DNA from: Ceriagrion tenellum
Taxonomy: Eukaryota > Arthropoda > Insecta > Odonata > Coenagrionidae
Assembly (NCBI GenBank): GCA_963169105.1
Contig: OY720639.1
Coordinates: 99,336,559 to 99,400,558, forward strand
DNA length: 64,000 nucleotides
Direction of reading: 5' to 3'
Below are positions 46,093-56,497 of this stretch, piece by piece (position 1 is the stretch's first letter; each line of letters starts with the position of its first letter). The notes beneath the pieces are model-generated. The model saw nothing but the letters and a program-made list of their open reading frames with translations, had not been told where the DNA came from and ran no database searches. A program made the translations under genes and the position numbers.

Positions 46093-46563
46093 CTAAATTA
46101 TAGACCATCTTTACTATGAGCATTAGGATTTGTATTTTTATTCACAGTAGGAGGCGTAACAGGAGTAGTATTAGCAAACTCATCAATTGATATTGCCATA
46201 CATGACACATACTATGTGGTAGCCCACTTCCATTACGTCTTATCAATAGGAGCTGTATTTGCTATTGTAGGCGGATTAATTTATTGGTTCCCCCCATTTA
46301 CAGGAACTGCAATGAATAGTCAAATGTTAAAGGCTCAATTTTTAACTATATTTATTGGAGTAAATTTAACATTCTTCCCACAACACTTTATAGGATTAGC
46401 TGGAATACCACGACGGTATTCAGAATATCCAGATTCATATACAGCATGAAATATTATATCAACCTTAGGAAGATCCATTTCAATAATAGGGGTTATTATA
46501 TTGTTATTTATTATTTGAGAGGCAGTATCAGCATCGTCATCGTCAAATCAATTGCATTTTTAA
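46093..46563 (+). pseudogene. cox1: Nuclear copy of mitochondrial cox1 (3' third)
   Basis: Read with the invertebrate mitochondrial code (TGA = Trp, ATA = Met) this is about 155 uninterrupted codons of cytochrome c oxidase subunit I: PSLLWALGFVFLFTVGGVTG, LANSSIDIAIHDTYYVVAHF, FIGVNLTFFPQHFIGLAG, IPRRYSEYPDSYTAWN, up to a TAA. With the nuclear code it breaks at three TGA codons (LLW, TAW and IIW), so only a 77-codon part is open. The absence of frameshifts indicates a recent transfer. It begins abruptly mid-gene and ends at or just after the cox1 stop; no tRNA-Leu follows. The C-terminal residues (EAVSASSSSNQLHF) are unusual for insects. It lies in the GPCR intron and is non-functional in the nucleus. 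Confidence 0.92.
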
Positions 46564-46900
46564 TTCTTAAATAGCACTTTTAAAATACTAATATAGTATC
46601 AGTATTTTTTTCATGCTGATGTTTCGTAATTCCGTCCATAGAGGTTAAAAGTAAATATAAAAGAGTGTGGCCTCCCGTGCCTCCCGGGAATTCCAAAGGG
46701 TTAGGCGAAAAGTCTATGGATTCTCAAATCAGGTTGAACAACCTCCTTTACCTATCGAGAATTCTATATCGTTTTCTATTCTGTATATTTTATTACTAAT
46801 ATGCACTTGATTGAAGTGGAGACGGTTTTTTTAACGATGCTATTTGCAAAAGTTTTACACATGACATGTTAAAAACGAGATGTCAATAACAACTTTTATA

Positions 46901-46984
46901 GTATAAATGATGGTCTCTCGGGCTTCACACCAGGTTAAACCCTGTTGAACTGGGTGTGAAGCCCGAGAGAACTTCATTTATACG
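46901..46984. repeat. 84-bp hairpin
   Basis: Arms GTATAAATGA..CTCTCGGGCTTCACACC and the complement pair with a few mismatches; even the centre (GGTTAAACCCTGTTGAAC) is quasi-palindromic. A foldback or miniature element. Confidence 0.75.
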
Positions 46985-47296
46985 ATTCGCCAGGAACATT
47001 AGGAACCATATATATTTTTTTATATGTCATCATATGAATTTAATAGTTTTGAATCAGGAAAGGTAATTAAAAAAAAATCTGATCCATTATTTATTATTTG
47101 TGTCTAAGTGATGTAAAAAATAATTTCGCCCTCAACTGGAAACTCTCATATAGTGAAAGTATTCTTTTATGAAGAAATAAGACAATAAACAGACACGGGA
47201 ATAGTCGGAAACACGATGGGACATTTTTATCCCAGCCGCGGTTTTACGGGGTTCGAAAACCCAAGCGGTTCTAGTGTTATATAGAAAATATACCAT

Positions 47297-48628
47297 ACTA
47301 GCTGAATTACCCGGCGCTGCTCGGGATCATACTTCCTTCAAAACTCTTTACATAAGAGGTGAGGAGTTAGTAGGTAGTGCTGATAACAGACTACATTTCA
47401 AGTAATTGTTTTATTAAATTAATATTTTCTTCTGCAGAGCATCTATACAATTGTGAGACAATAGTAAGTAAACAATGTGACAATAACTCCCATGAACAAT
47501 AATAATTATAAGACAAATGACTGAAAAATTGACAATGATAAAATATAACATGGTAAAATAAAAACAATGAAATTTGTAAAACTTGTTTAATATAGAGTAG
47601 AGGGACAATTTTTTGAAACCCTTTACTATAATCATACTACCTACACAGCCAGGCTAAAAGAAAATTATAGTTAAGTACATAATTCGAGTACTTACTTGTT
47701 GAGTAGCTATTCATAATTTAATTTTCGTTAATTAAGATTTGATTTAATGTTTATTTTTGTTTGTTTATTTGGTTGTCAAGGAAAATGCGTAAAAGAAAAT
47801 CGATTGAAAAAGAGAGAAACTTCATTCTTTCGGGAAAGATACCACTAATTTTAGTAGTATCATGCTTTCGGGTATGTGATAAAATGAACTCTATCTTTAG
47901 TTAAAGTTGTTTTAAAAAGCGAAATAATTAACCGTTACACAAATCCCAATGCTTAGCATTCCTAATCGGCTCAACTAAGCAATATGAATTCCAACAGCAA
48001 TGACCGAAATCTGGTTGTCAAGCGAATATGGTATTGTTGATTTCACAGAAAAATATGTGTTTCTGCAGCTAAAAACGCAATTTTCAGTCAATTACGAAGT
48101 GAAAATGATAATTTCTTGAAAGAATTAAAAACTTCATTCTTTTAGACGTTAAATAAAAAAATTCGAACTCTCTATCTTGAGCGGAAATAATTTTAAAAAG
48201 TAAAAAATGAAACCACTGCACAAAACCCGATACGTACAGCGAACCACCTAAGGGCTCCTTTTTGGGACCTTTATGGGCCCTGAGATCATTTTTAAGTAGC
48301 CTACAACTTTCCTCCTGCCTTGAACTAGTACTCGGCAAAATTTCAGAACGATCGAATTTTTAAATTTAATAGTATTTGAAAAATTAGGTTAGGATTATTA
48401 GCTTACCCGTCGGGCGTTGTTGCGCGAAAAGTATTCGAAAGATTAAGAGGGCCTTTGGGGGGGGGGCGCGATATTTAAAAAATTTTTATACCTAAAACCT
48501 TCGAAACCTTCGCAAGAGTGTGCTCAACAACGTCTTAAAGTTTCTTGGCGATCGGATCAACGATGTAGTAATGCATACAGGACAGACATATAGACAGACA
48601 TACATTCGTTTTTATATATATAGATAGA
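47297..48628 (-). mobile_element. Helitron-like non-autonomous element, copy 1
   Basis: Minus-strand 3' end: CCCGAGCAGCGCCGGG (short hairpin), 8 bases, then GCTAGT, which fits the hairpin-plus-CTRR ending of Helitrons. 5' end TCTATCTATATATATAAAAA. About 1.33 kb with no Rep/helicase frame. Inner landmarks shared with the other copies: ATCGCCAAGAAACTTTAAGA, CAACGCCCGACGGGTAAGC, GTTCGCTGTACGTATCGGG-like, and AAGAATGAAGTTTCTCTCTT-like blocks. Opposite orientation to copies 2 and 3. Superfamily assignment is inferred from the ends. Confidence 0.65.
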
Positions 48629-48639
48629 TAGATTTTAGA

Positions 48640-49265
48640 AGAAATGTCAAATTACCTGCCACGTAATGCACTCAATTTTGAGAGATTTTTCCGCACCATG
48701 GAAGCCATTTTCCACTGGATATTGCGTGGCTTTGCGCCCCGGAGTGATTTTATTAAGCCTTTCGTTAAAAACGCTGTTTTAATACAGTGCAGGTTTTTCA
48801 TCCCTTGAGAACGGTCGCTGTTTACGAAAGGTGTAAATTTTTCTGTCACGAGCCGAACGAGCGTCGTGTTAACACGGCCCTCTGTCCGACCAAGATTCTA
48901 GAGAGAGAAAAAGGTCCTAGGGTGTCACCATGAACCCCACACGGCTGGACCCCTGTTCTCAGCCTGAAGTCGGCGGTAATCTTTGACCTTTTTCTCGGCG
49001 GAAATCCCAGTCACGCCATCTGACCGCTCTCATTTTTTTTTCGCAGCGGATTTTCCATTCTATTTTTCTCTATTCTTTTTTCTAAATTCAATTTTTGTCA
49101 ATGAATTTAATTTTAACCTACCAGAGGTAGATTGCTTTTTAAATTTTGTTTTACCCTTTTCTTTAAATTTTAAATTTGAAAACAAATTGGAATTATTCAA
49201 CAGAACAAAGTTAACAACTTATTTTATTCACCAAACTTCTACAATACCGCGTAAAGAAATAAAAC
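48640..49265. other. No recognisable gene
   Basis: Partly GC-richer (48840-49020), with no exon recognised. Confidence 0.4.
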
Positions 49266-49271
49266 AGACAC

Positions 49272-49299
49272 GACCCGGATTACTACGAATGATCGTCAT
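49272..49299 (-). ncRNA. Degenerate hammerhead-like core
   Basis: Minus strand TGACGATCATTCGTAGTAAT then CCGGGTCGTG. GAAAC has decayed to GTAAT. Its downstream neighbour ATGGAATACCACCAAGTGA (49349) also flanks the 19.9-kb palindrome, so both are probably of one family. Confidence 0.3.
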
Positions 49300-49566
49300 A
49301 ATAAGGTAAATTTAAAGGTTGTTATGAATTAAAAAATTGTTTACCATGGAATACCACCAAGTGACAAAAGAGAGAGTTAAATTATTAGAAAAAAGTTATT
49401 TAAAAGGTAAATTATTTGAGCCAAAATACAAAAATATACATTTGGTCGTAATAATGGAACATTTAACGTCCTCCTCATCCATTCACGGCTAATTTTTCTT
49501 GCTTGGCTCATTTATTGCATGCTTACATATTAAAGATCCAATAGTGCGTTTTTAACGCTTAACATA

Positions 49567-50466
49567 TCTATACTATATATATAAAAAAGAATGTATGTCT
49601 GTGTGTCCTGTATGCATTACTACACCGTTGATCCGATCGCCAAGAAACTTTAAGAAGTTGTTGAGTATACTCTTGCAAAGGTTTCGAAGGTTTTAGATAT
49701 AAAAATGTTTTAAATTTCGCCCCCCTTCCAAGGCCCTCTCAATTTTTCGAATACTTTTTGCGCAACAACGCCCGACGGGTAAGCTAATAATCCTAACCTC
49801 AGTTTTAATCCTATCGTGCTGAAATTTTGCCGAGTAATAGTTCAAGACAGGAGGAAAGTTATAGGCTTTAAAATGATCTCAGGGCCCATAAAAGTCCCAT
49901 GGCCCTTAGGTGGGCCCTTTAGGTGGGAGTCTCAGGGCCCTTAGGTGGTTCGCGGTACGTATCGGGTTTTGTGCAGTGGTTTCATTTTTTACTTCTTTAA
50001 ATTATTTCCACTCAAGATAGAGAGTGGGAATTTTTTAATTAAATGTCTGAAAGAATGAAGTTTTTAATTCTTTCAATTAATTATCCTTTTCACATCGTAA
50101 TTGACGGAAAATTGCGTTTTTTAGCTGCAGAAACACATATTTTTCAGTGAAATCAACAATACCATATTCGCTTGACAAACAGATTTCGCTTGGAATTCAT
50201 ATTGCTTAGTTGAGCCGATTAGGAATTCTAAGCATTGGAATTTGTGCATCGGTTAATTATTTCGCTTTTTAAAACAACTTTAACTAAAGTTAGGGAATTG
50301 AAATTCATTTTATCGCATACCCGAAAGCATGATACTATTTAAATTAGTGGTATCATGCCCGAAAGAATGAAGTTTCTCTCTTTTTCAATCGATTTTCTTT
50401 TACGCATTTTCCTTGACAACCAAATAAACAAACAAAAATAAACATCAAATCAAATCTTAATTAACG
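49567..50466 (+). mobile_element. Helitron-like element, copy 2 (3' truncated)
   Basis: Begins TCTATACTATATATATAAAA, like the 5' ends of the other copies, and follows the same inner order up to AATCTTAATTAACGA. It then jumps into the start region of another copy. The 3' hairpin end is missing. Confidence 0.65.
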
Positions 50467-50690
50467 AATCGCCAAGAAACTTTAAGAAGTTGTTGAGTGC
50501 ACTCTTGCGAAGGTTTCAAAGGTTGAAGGTATAAAAATTTTTTAAACATCGCCGCCCGCCCCTATCCCCCCCCCCCCAAGGCCCTCTTAATCTTTCGAAT
50601 ACTTTTCGTGCAACAACGCCCGACGGGTAAGCTAATAATCCTAATATAATTTTTCAAATACTATTAAATTTAAAAATACGATCTTTATTT
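50467..50690 (+). mobile_element. Helitron-like fragment fused to copy 2
   Basis: Starts abruptly at ATCGCCAAGAAACTTTAAGA without the 5' end, runs through CAACGCCCGACGGGTAAGC and stops at TTTAAAAATACGATC. The head-to-tail join with copy 2 suggests a template jump or deletion between tandem copies. Confidence 0.6.
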
Positions 50691-51620
50691 TAACCAATGA
50701 GAGAGGTTCTTATTTTAACCAATAGAAATTGAGAAACCATTGAATTGTTGTGCGCTCGCCCCTGAAGGTTTCTGAATTATTAAATCCATTTTACATTAGG
50801 TGGAGCGCCAGTCGTTTTAAAATATTAGTGTTGGCACGCGAACTTCGCAAAAAAGCGAGGAGCGGCAATCAAGCAAGCGAAGTTTTGAAATGAGCCGTTT
50901 ACGAGTTGCTCAATCACGTGCATCTGAATCATAATAGTGAGACATAATTTGTTTTAAACGGTACGTAATTTATTTTTGCGTAAAATATGTTTTGGTGCAT
51001 TGGTCTCTTTGTTTGATTATTTTTAATTCTTGCATTCGATTTTCGTATATCCTTCGCTTTTTCCTTAAATTGTACATTTTAGCTCGAAAATCTTTAATGT
51101 TTGTACTGCTTCAGCAAAAGAATATTTTATTCTCTTGGTAGCCCCTGCATAGGCATGGAATGGAAACTCATGGCATCATTTGTACGTTACAAATTTCTGT
51201 GTAGGTACCAGGAATTCATTGGACTGAGTATAAAAGTCGTTAGGGACCAATTTTGATTCCGGAAAAGATTTGTGGGTCAAACCATGAAAAGTATGAAAAT
51301 CAGTGGGGAATTCAGGATGGAGTATTTTATTTTTCAAATTTAGAATATGATAATATGTACTGAAATTAATGAGGTTTAGAAGTAAATTATGGGCATAAAA
51401 GTAGGCAATTGGAGGAATTTTGTACATGTCAATGTGTGTACTTTTTTTCATGTTCAGGAATCAGCATACTTTGTAAGTTTTACTCAGAATATTTATTGCA
51501 CGACCGGTTTAGTTTACAAATTTAAGGCTGAAACTATTGAATTTGTTGAGTATGTACTTTTTATATATGTGCCTGCTAAGAAAGAAAAAGAGGCAATGCA
51601 ACGCATTCCGGGCACAGCTA
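50691..51620. other. No recognisable gene
   Basis: AT-rich. Opposite-strand frames at 51176-51451 and 51389-51637 have no domain. Confidence 0.4.
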
Positions 51621-51625
51621 GTACC

Positions 51626-52922
51626 TACTATATATAAAAACGAATGTATGTCTGTTCTGTATGCATTACTACACTGTTGATCCGATCGCCAAGAAACTTT
51701 AAGAAGTTATTGAGTACACTCTTGCGATGGTTTCGAAGATTTTAGGTATAAAAATTTTTTAAATTTCGCCCCCCCCCTCCCCCCCTCCCAAGGTCCTCTT
51801 AATCTTTCGAATACTTTTCGCGAAACAACGCCCGACGAGTAAGTGCATTACTACAGTTTTTATCCTATCGTGCTGAAATTTTGCCGAGTAATAGCTCAAG
51901 GCAGGAGGAAAGTTGTAGGCTACTTTAAAATTATCTCCGGGCCCATAAAGGTCCCAAAAAGGGGCCCTTAGGTGGTTCGCGGTACGTATCGGGTTTTGTG
52001 CAGTGGTTTAATTTTTACTTTTTAAAATTATTTCCGCACAAGATAGAGAGTTCGAATTTTTTTATTGAATGTCTAAAAGAATGAAGTTTTTAATTCTTTC
52101 AATTAATTATCCTTTTCACTTCGTAATTGACTGAAAATTGCGTTTTTAGCTGCAAAAACACATATTTTTCTGTGAAATCAACAATACCATATTCGCTTGA
52201 CAACCAGATTTCGGTCATTGCTGTTGGAATTCATATTGCTTAGTTGAGCCGATTAGGAATACTAAGCATTGGGATTTATGCAGCGGTTAATTATTTCGCT
52301 TTTTAAAACAACTTTAACTAAAGATAAAGAGTTCATTTTATCACATATCCGAAAGCATGATACTACTAAAATTAGTGGTATCTTTCCCGAAAGAATGAAG
52401 TTTCTCTCTTTTTCAATCGATTTTCTTTTACGCATTTTCCTTGACAACCAAATAAACAAACATATATAAACATTAAATCAAATATTAATTAACGAAAATG
52501 AAATTCTGAATAGCTACTCAACAAGTAAGTACTCGAATTATGTACTTAACTATAATTTTCTTTTAGCCTGGCTGTGCAGGTAGTATGATTTTAGTAAAGG
52601 GTTTCAAAAAATTGTCTCTCTACTCTATATTAAACAAGTTTTACAAATTTCATTGTTTTTATTTTACCATGTTATTTTTTATAATTCTGTCAATTTTTCA
52701 GTCATTTGACTTATTATTATTATTTTTCATGGGAGATATTGTCACATTGTTTACTCACTATTGTCTCACAATTGTATAGATGCTCTGCAGAAGAAAATAT
52801 TAATTTAATAAAACAATTACTTGAAATGTAGTCTGTTATCACAACTACTTACTAACTCCTCACCTCTTATATAAAGAGTTTTGAAGGAAGTATGATCCCG
52901 AGCAACGCCGGGTAATTCAGAT
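51626..52922 (+). mobile_element. Helitron-like element, copy 3
   Basis: Full-length-looking: 5' ACTATATATAAAAACGAATG; 3' CCCGAGCAACGCCGGG then TAATTCAGATAGT (CTAG altered to ATAG). It is the inverted partner of copy 1, and the two are similar across their whole length (for example TTGACAACCAGATTTCGGTC, GGTAGTATGAT). The small minus- and plus-strand frames inside are not genes. Confidence 0.65.
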
Positions 52923-53046
52923 AGTCATTTATAAATAATAAACGGAACCGTAACGATATTTTTGCCAAGTTCTTGTGCCCATCAATGACAAAGGAGACTA
53001 ATTGAATCAATGGTAACGGCAGTGACTTGGTGGAATTCCCTCATAA

Positions 53047-53228
53047 TGACATGATGAATTACTTTGCTTTCCTCAAAAGATGTATTACGTTCTTACGACC
53101 CGTGTTTCATCGCTGCTCGACAGCATCAGTCACCTGCGATCTGATAGTCGAACGTAGTATAAAGCGATAGTAAGAACGTAATATATATATCTTTTGTGGG
53201 AAACTAAGTAATTCATCATTTCATTACA
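53047..53228. mobile_element. Inverted pair with hammerhead-like core
   Basis: Left arm ATGATGAATTACTT..TTTCC..CAAAAGAT..ATTACGTTCTTAC (53052-53096) is repeated inverted at 53168-53226. The minus-strand core at 53097-53131 reads CTGATG, CTGTCGAGCAG helix, then GATGAAACACGGGTCG. The position after CTGATG is C rather than A. The right arm has lost most of the core. Confidence 0.6.
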
Positions 53229-53229
53229 A

Positions 53230-53905
53230 AGTATTCTGTCAATTATTACCGTAGGTCACCGCTTCAAATTACTAAATACAAAGCAAGTCATCAGGGATTC
53301 GACGCCGAGGCCATATTTTCCAACCTTGGTACAAATTCTTTTTTAGTGAACTTCTGCGTGAACAGACTGTTGACCGTAGAAACATACTGCGAAAGAGAAT
53401 GGGGCTCTGGTGAAGAGACGAGATTACCACCGTCCACAGGCCGAGGAAAGGGACTGGATTTCTGAGAACTTTAGCCTCAAACTCCCAAAACGTACCAGCG
53501 GGATTCCCAAAACCAGAAGAGAGCTCAGAACAGTAGAACAGAGTGAAGTGCTCATGGTAATTAGGGCAGAAAAAAGCACTTCCCACCGCAAGGATCTGAG
53601 GCGAAAGGGTTAAATGTATGAGCAATAAAAGGAATAAAAATGGGTTTAACACCTATTGCATGATAAATGTAACGACTTTTACGCAGTCAATGTAGTCTTA
53701 AATTCGGCGTCGGTGCCCCCATTAATACTACATATCATGTTTCAATGTAAAATTGACGACAGAATCAGCGACACAGCTGCGTTCGAGTTTTCACGTACCA
53801 TTACTTTCTATAAGACTCAAAAGTTTTTTCCACCTCCTCTTGAATTTCGAGCAAAGACGTTTTAGGTAGAGTACTAAATTTCTCCTTTCGTTATTTCAAA
53901 GCACT
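53230..53905. other. No recognisable gene (probable GPCR intron)
   Basis: Overlapping frames on both strands at 53272-53652 have no domain. Confidence 0.4.
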
Positions 53906-53909
53906 TTAA

Positions 53910-54085
53910 CCATCAAGATGTTAGGGATAGAAGGATTAACTTTGCAATTCCACATTGTAAAAGATTTATTACGACCGGTTTCGCCGCAGTGCAGCATCAT
54001 CAGGTACACAGACATGTTTTCCACTCTATATATACACATAACGTCTATGGATGAAGGAGAGGGGGCGGGTGAAGGGGAGGGAGGG
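53910..54085 (-). mobile_element. Hammerhead-like 3' end, with pyrimidine tract
   Basis: Minus strand: a C/T-rich tract, TATATATAGAGTGG, then CTGATGA (54003-53997), one extra T, helix GCTGC / GCGGC with loop ACT, GAAAC, CG, GTC, then AATAAAT and ATGTGGAATTGC. The same arrangement occurs at 2405-2505. It lies 240 bp downstream of the GPCR ectodomain exon, inside the intron and in the same orientation as the gene. Confidence 0.6.
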
Positions 54086-54324
54086 GAAGTCACAGGTAAG
54101 GCGTTGGAAACCATCGTTTACATCAAGATGTTCATAATAAACACATGTACATGAAACAACAACGCGAAAATTAAATGCACGCATCACGCAAACTGAATGG
54201 ATAAAAACTAGTAACAGTTGATAAGAGAAAAAAATGCAGATAAAAATCCAGTGAAATGGGGTTGAACTCAAAAATATAAGGGAGAGCAAAATACCGCCTC
54301 TTTTATTTTCTTGCGCAGACTCAC

Positions 54325-54431
54325 CTTCAGATCCTCGTAGTCCACGCACGTCGTGTAATTCGACCATGTTTTGTTGCTGTCGGGGTGAATGAACCACGTG
54401 CCGTTACTGGTGCACACCCGGTAGGCCAAAC
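54325..54431 (-). CDS. Class B GPCR exon: end of extracellular hormone-receptor domain
   Basis: A 107-nt exon. After two bases that complete a split codon it encodes LAYRVCTSNGTWFIHPDSNK and TWSNYTTCVDYEDLK. This is the end of the class B N-terminal domain: C..NGTWF and TWSNYTTC hold the last conserved cysteines and the Trp, and NGT and NYT are potential N-glycosylation sites. Vertebrate calcitonin receptors and insect DH31/hector-type receptors have nearly the same HPxxNxTWSNYTxC pattern (family knowledge). Acceptor TTCCAG at 54432; donor AAG|GTGAGT at 54324. It starts in phase 1 and ends in phase 0, joining in frame with 45033-45124. The earlier cysteines and signal peptide lie on exons not found, presumably beyond the right edge or in the unassigned sequence. 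Confidence 0.9.
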
Positions 54432-54759
54432 CTGGAATATATAATTAATCGTGAAAGCCGAATTTGAAAAGAGTTGAAAAACATAACAGGATCAATTAAT
54501 CCACAAGGCGATTCTGCATTCTATCATCTTGGGTTGTCCTGCCGCATGGCAAGTTCATTAATGGTTGACCTCTATACCTGTCTATCTTGTGCCTGTCTTA
54601 TGGTTTCGTCATATTTTCCTCCAATCTCAACTACATCGAAAAATCTCTTTCTTCCGCGCCCTCTCTTTCATTATATCTATTATCTACTATTCTATTCATT
54701 CCAGTCTTCAGCAAGCACTCATTCCTTATACATTGTCTTGGGTCGAGGTCTTGAAGTGC

Positions 54760-55807
54760 ATTAGTAAACTCAAGAGCAAAATTTCCGTAGGAATTGATGA
54801 CATCCCTGTCATGATAATAAAAAAATGTGCAAATGTAATGAGTTAACCCTTAAGTTTCATAATAAACGAGTCATTCATAAATGGTGAACTCCCGGACTAT
54901 CTGAAAATTGCAAAGATCAAATTAATTCACAAAAAAGGGGATGTGGATAATATAAGCACCTACCGCCCAGTGTCTCTACTGTCGAACTTGTCAAAACATT
55001 TTCGAACCCCTAATGCGAGACTACATTACAACTACATTATGAAAAACAAAATTTAAATGGGGTATAGTATGGTTTTCAAGAAGGTAAAGATACAAATGAG
55101 GCCCTGGCTAGTGTTTTAAAAAAGATTATGTATTCGCGGGACTCAAATGAGTACTCGGTTGGTGTCTTTAATGATCTGACTAGGGCATTTGATACAGTGG
55201 ACCATAAAATCCTTCTTTCTAAATGTGAATGTTATGGAATCAGGGGCATAGCCCATAAATGGTTAAAATCCGATTTAAAGGACAGGAAGCAGATGGTGGT
55301 CATTGATGGATTTGGAGTTGATAATGTTGTGAGTAGCTACTACATTTATGAGAAATCATAAATGTCGGAGTGCCACGGGGAAGCATCCTTGGACCTCTTT
55401 CATTCCTACTATATATCAACGATTTGCCAAACAGCTCTATAAACAAAAACATTGTTTTGTACGCAGATCATTCAACTTTAGCAATGGGAGACAAGGATCC
55501 TCATAAGTTACAATCCAAGCTAAATACCTCTTTAAAGCATCTGGAAAAATGGTTCAGAAGGAACAAGCTATCCATTAATACTCAAAAAACAAACTTTATT
55601 AAATTCCACAGGCAGAGAGAAGTCCCACATTTAGATCTTCACCTAAATGGGAAATCTGTTGAAAGAGTTACTAGTGCAAAGTTCTTAGGATTATTAATTG
55701 ATGAGTCCTTGACTTGGGAGATCCATATTAATCAATTATGCCTTAAACTTGCCAAATGTGGTTATGTTTTGAGAAATATTGCCAACATTGTTAACTTAGA
55801 AGTGCGA

Positions 55808-55851
<44 letters not shown>

Positions 55852-56265
55852 TTTGTATATGTTGTATTATAATATACTTTGGTATCTTCCAGTCACGTCT
55901 AATTTATGGCATTATTTTCTGGGGATCCTCTCCTGGTTTTAAAAAGGTTTTTGTAATGCAAAAGAGAGGTATTAGATACATAGTTAAAATACCGGCACGA
56001 AAATCCTGTAAACCTCACTTTAAAGAGTTAAAATCCTAATGCTGCTAAGCTTGTGCATTTACCACCTATGTATTTACATTTTTGATAATAAGAGTGAATT
56101 CACTACAAATGCCCGAATACATGGGTATAACACTCGGCAGAGAGTGGATGTGCACATGCTTCATCAAACTACATCAATATATAATAAGAGTCCCTTCCAT
56201 GTAGCCATTAAAGTTTTCAATCATTTACCTTCTGTCATTAAACATGTCAACGAGTTGTGATTTTC
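54760..56265 (+). pseudogene. LINE reverse transcriptase, CR1/Jockey-like, decayed
   Basis: Reads in several frames through the whole RT: KISVGIDDIPVMIIKKC, AKIKLIHKKGDVDNISTYRP, GVFNDLTRAFDTVDHKILLS, GVPRGSILGPLSFLLYINDL, VLYADHSTLAMGD, KWFRRNKLSINTQKTNFIKF, and the C-terminal RLIYGIIFWG..HGYNTRQR..NHLPSVIKHVNEL. The catalytic Y/FADD is YADH, so the second Asp is lost. A (TA)n run of about 35 bp interrupts the frame at 55816. Stops are scattered. The remaining 3' end resumes at 57300, after an inserted fragment. Confidence 0.85.
55816..55850. repeat. (TA)n microsatellite inside the LINE
   Basis: About 17 TA units following an A-rich run, within the RT coding region. Confidence 0.95.
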
Positions 56266-56270
56266 TCCCG

Positions 56271-56330
56271 CTGAGGAAGGGTTCTCACCCGAAAGCTTCC
56301 GAGAGCAGTGGACACCGGTGTCGCCATGGA
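56271..56330 (+). ncRNA. Hammerhead-like motif just after LINE ORF end
   Basis: CTGAGGA (56271-56277), one extra A, helix GGGT / ACCC with loop TCTC, GAAAG, then CTTCCGAGAGCAGTGG and the palindrome GACACCGGTGTC. It follows the last LINE codon (56260) by about 10 bases, so it belongs to that element's 3' region or to a separate relic adjoining it. Confidence 0.4.
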
Positions 56331-56429
56331 TCGCCTTTCTGTGAGTGTCCACTGATATACCTATCTATCCATCCCCAACCTCAACGCCTTGTTGCTAGCT
56401 TATATTTCTAAATTTATTTCCTTTTTCTG

Positions 56430-56431
<2 letters not shown>

Positions 56432-56494
<63 letters not shown>
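56432..56494. repeat. (TA)n microsatellite at the RTE fragment junction
   Basis: About 31 TA units between the CR1-like LINE and the 3' end of the minus-strand RTE-like fragment. The run may have grown from the tail of that insertion. Confidence 0.95.

Positions 56495-56497
<3 letters not shown>

Noticed and set aside
46216..46449. 77-codon nuclear-code frame that looks like an intact COX1 piece
   Set aside because: It is part of a longer mitochondrial fragment that needs TGA as tryptophan; it is not a nuclear gene.
54026..54397. 123-codon minus-strand frame overlapping the receptor exon
   Set aside because: It is a different frame from the class B GPCR coding frame and runs into the intron; no domain.
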